NCBI RefSeq assembly: GCF_009363095.1
Contig: NZ_CP045295.1
Location: forward strand, 1,488,001-1,552,000
DNA: 64,000 bases
Source of the DNA: Paenibacillus cellulositrophicus
GTDB taxonomy: Bacteria > Bacillota > Bacilli > Paenibacillales > Paenibacillaceae
Direction: 5' to 3'
Below the pieces are notes generated by a model, which was not told the origin of the DNA, ran no database searches, and saw only the letters and a list, made by a program, of their open reading frames with translations. Below, one piece after another: positions 63,751 to 64,000 of the stretch; position 1 is the first letter of the stretch, and every line of letters begins with the position of its first letter. A program made the position numbers and the translations under genes.

Positions 63751-64000
63751 TTAATCCGCCACCGTCATCACCGATTCCCGTGGCGGCTCATAGACGGGCA
63801 GCCGGCGGAAGGTAATGCCCTTCTGCCGCATCATTTCCGTAACCTTCTCCGTGTCCTTAGGATACGGACGGTGATACACGATCTCGGTCACGCCACTGTT
63901 TGCCAGCATGTTGGCGCAGGTCCAGCAGGGCTCGTCAGTAACATAGACGGAACTGCCTTCCCGGTCGATGCGGTCGGTGAACAGCAGCAGGTTTTGCTCG
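63751..64000 (-). CDS. comEB: ComE operon protein 2, dCMP deaminase family (3' part)
   Basis: C-terminal 82 residues of a deoxycytidylate deaminase family protein; the start is off the right edge. The second zinc half-motif TDEPCWTCANML (PCxxC) is visible, followed by GVTEIVYHRPYP. The stop TAA is at 63751-63753. Upstream of comEC, this is ComEB of the competence operon; a true dCMP deaminase role is possible. Confidence 0.88.
   Translation of the reverse strand, partial: EQNLLLFTDRIDREGSSVYVTDEPCWTCANMLANSGVTEIVYHRPYPKDTEKVTEMMRQKGITFRRLPVYEPPRESVMTVAD

Overview
The window is chromosomal DNA from a GC-rich, endospore-forming Firmicute, most likely a Paenibacillaceae member close to Paenibacillus. 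Three things point there. The gene order follows the Bacillus subtilis comE-holA-rpsT-gpr-spoIIP-lepA-hemW-hrcA-grpE-dnaK-dnaJ-prmA-rsmE-mtaB-rpsU-yqeY-floA-yqfCD-phoH-pgpH-ybeY-dgkA-cdd-era backbone. Sporulation genes are present (spoIIP, gpr, yqfC, yqfD). Shine-Dalgarno sites are strong AGGAGG types. No tRNA, rRNA, IS element, prophage or CRISPR array was seen.

Nearly all genes read leftward (minus strand). From right to left: comEB (5' part outside the window) and comEC; an ECF sigma factor overlapping its anti-sigma factor; holA; an accessory block (membrane-fused multicopper oxidase, decapitated LysR gene, divergent MurA with Asp in place of the catalytic Cys, MFS transporter); rpsT diverging from gpr-spoIIP-yqxA-like-lepA-hemW; a GNAT gene; then the CIRCE-controlled heat-shock operon hrcA-chaperonin-grpE-dnaK-dnaJ. 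Next come two small unknown genes, prmA-M50 protease, rsmE-mtaB, a NUDIX gene, a Na/Pi symporter homologue and an RlmI-like methyltransferase. The second accessory block (about 11.4-29.2 kb) holds a lipoprotein, a MazG-like protein, a nucleotidyltransferase-like gene, a self-regulated ArsR/AHSA1 pair, the recombination and repair genes addBA and sbcDC, and a repeat-bearing coat-like protein. The left end returns to the backbone: hit, rpsU-yqeY, nfeD-floA, yqfCD-phoH-pgpH-ybeY-dgkA-cdd-era.

The most striking item is the chaperonin gene between hrcA and grpE. Its sequence is of the archaeal/eukaryotic (Group II) type with a built-in lid region, not GroEL, and matches the bacterial archaeal-like class called Group III. 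Its place in the CIRCE/HrcA operon suggests a heat-inducible archaeal-like folding chamber working beside DnaK-DnaJ-GrpE.

Several regulatory sites can be read directly: CIRCE at hrcA; a sigma-W-type promoter for nfeD-floA; a LexA-like box at addB; twin palindromic operators overlapping a consensus promoter at the ArsR operon; a sigma-G/F-type promoter at gpr; an ECF-type promoter upstream of the ECF gene; and consensus sigma-A promoters at rpsU and prmA.
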